This document shows, in pieces, positions 5,120-5,752 of a stretch of DNA of 5,752 bases. Under the pieces are notes generated by a model that worked only from the letters and a program-made list of their open reading frames with translations, was not told where the DNA came from and did no database searches. The stretch lies in the NCBI GenBank assembly GCA_014381165.1, contig JACMIM010000351.1, positions 1 through 5,752 on the forward strand, given 5' to 3'. Position 1 is the first letter of the stretch, and each line of letters starts with the position of its first letter. This DNA comes from Roseiflexaceae bacterium (GTDB taxonomy: Bacteria; Chloroflexota; Chloroflexia; Chloroflexales; Roseiflexaceae). The translations under genes and the position numbers were made by a program.

Positions 5120-5662
5120 ATGACCTCATGCAACAGTGTGCGCGACGAACTTGCGACCGCACCAATAGCAATCGATCCAGAGATTCAGCAGCATGTGCAG
5201 GGCTGCCCAGCCTGTGCGCGCTATGCCGCCCGCCACGCCACGCTGGACACAGCAATGCGCGCGGAGCTGCGTTGGGAGATGCCCGCCGATCTTTCGGCAC
5301 GGCTCATGGCGCTGGCGCTTGCGCCGATCGCGTTTGGGCCAGCGCAGCCAAAGCGATTCCATGTCGTGCTTGCATATCTGGTTGCCGTGCTATCGATCTT
5401 GCTCGCGCTGCTAGTTGGTTGGTATGGAGTAAGCCAGTTGCTGGCACAGTTCAACTTCCAGGCGCAGCTCGCCGCGCTGCTGGCCCTGCCGTCGCAGGCG
5501 CTGGCCGATCTCACGCAGGCGCTGCCAGAAAGCCGCTATCTGGTAGATTTCTTTCTGCGCGTGCGAACGCAGCTGGTTTGGCTGATGATGGTGGCGCTGG
5601 TTTGGGCGATGCTCGACCGCTGGAATCCGCAAGTGACGATGCAGCGGCAGCAGCGTGCCTAA
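5120..5662 (+). CDS. Membrane-anchored anti-sigma factor with zinc-finger (ZAS-like) motif
   Basis: This 180-residue protein probably holds the upstream ECF sigma factor inactive at the membrane. Its N-terminal cytoplasmic part contains HVQGCPAC (H25, C29, C32), the HX3CX2C motif of zinc-associated anti-sigma domains. After a linker, residues about 82-104 form a strong transmembrane helix (VVLAYLVAVLSILLALLVGW). An amphipathic, alanine- and leucine-rich stretch follows, and a second hydrophobic helix lies at about 150-166 (TQLVWLMMVALVWAM) near the C-terminus. Two membrane helices would return the C-terminus to the cytoplasm, unlike the single-pass form common in the family. The ATG at 5120 lies four bases after the sigma stop, and AGGTGA overlapping that stop serves as ribosome binding site, which indicates coupling. 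An upstream frame start at 5081 would lie inside the sigma gene and is less likely. Confidence 0.85.
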   Translation: MTSCNSVRDELATAPIAIDPEIQQHVQGCPACARYAARHATLDTAMRAELRWEMPADLSARLMALALAPIAFGPAQPKRFHVVLAYLVAVLSILLALLVGWYGVSQLLAQFNFQAQLAALLALPSQALADLTQALPESRYLVDFFLRVRTQLVWLMMVALVWAMLDRWNPQVTMQRQQRA

Positions 5663-5673
5663 AACGCACAACA

Positions 5674-5693
5674 CCCGGCGCTTCAGCGCCGGG
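5674..5693. repeat. GC-rich palindrome downstream of the anti-sigma gene
   Basis: CCCGGCGC (5674-5681) pairs with GCGCCGGG (5686-5693) around TTCA. It starts 12 bases after the anti-sigma stop and may end or protect the transcript, but no T-run follows on either strand. It shares the 12-base core GCGCTTCAGCGC with 4119-4130 in the MITE-like element. Confidence 0.6.
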
Positions 5694-5712
5694 CAAGCAA
5701 ACAACTAATATC

Positions 5713-5751
5713 TGTCTCGTTTTTTGGTGCAAAGCACCAAAAAACGAGACA
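5713..5751. repeat. 18-bp perfect inverted repeat at the right window edge
   Basis: Arms 5713-5730 and 5734-5751 are exact reverse complements around a three-base AAA loop. Each arm has an internal run of six T or six A, so the structure could act as a bidirectional terminator or be the end of a dispersed repeat cut by the window edge. Its right arm carries CCAAAAAACGAGACAA, one base different from 4274-4289. Confidence 0.7.
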
Positions 5752-5752
5752 A

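Noticed and set aside
5674..5693. Strong intrinsic terminator for the sigma/anti-sigma operon
   Set aside because: The hairpin is good but no T-run follows on either strand, so it is reported only as a palindrome.

Overview
The window is ordinary bacterial chromosome of fairly high GC, with strongly GC-biased codons and tight gene packing. The gene set suggests a filamentous member of the Chloroflexota (Chloroflexales-like): a stressosome-type RsbS/RsbT pair, an ECF sigma factor with a membrane zinc-type anti-sigma factor, a short SRP RNA, secG followed by a family 5 binding protein, and hairpin-rich dispersed repeats. This placement is an inference from gene content and style; no taxonomic marker is present.

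Left part (1-1690). On the minus strand, secG (1173-1427) is followed after 3 bases by a family 5 extracellular solute-binding protein that runs off the left edge. The plus-strand gene for the small bacterial SRP RNA (about 1543-1622) lies divergently, with its own strong sigma-70 promoter and a clear intrinsic terminator. The secG and SRP RNA promoters sit back to back with 11 bases between their -35 boxes, so two protein-export components share one control region.

Middle (1691-3938). On the minus strand a Nudix hydrolase (2535-2975) precedes a nitrilase-superfamily amidohydrolase (1691-2476), probably one transcript. Divergently on the plus strand lie rsbS (3167-3550, TTG start) and rsbT (3537-3938), overlapping by 14 bases and ending at a terminator hairpin. 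RsbT is an HPK-like serine kinase whose expected substrate and antagonist is the STAS protein RsbS. No RsbR scaffold, phosphatase or sigma-B-type gene is in the window.

Right part (3939-5752). A stretch of about 490 bases without genes holds a MITE-like element (about 4020-4199, flanked by 8-base direct repeats) full of small palindromes, then a second inverted-repeat unit (4217-4323). Next come an ECF sigma factor (4432-5115) and, 4 bases downstream, its probable anti-sigma factor (5120-5662), which has an HX3CX2C zinc motif and two hydrophobic segments. The window ends in two further palindromes. One of them repeats a 16-base word, with one difference, from the repeat unit upstream of the sigma gene.

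I found no convincing new multi-gene system. The most distinctive observations are the divergent secG/SRP RNA control region, the RsbS/RsbT pair without local partners, and the palindromic repeats on both sides of the ECF operon.
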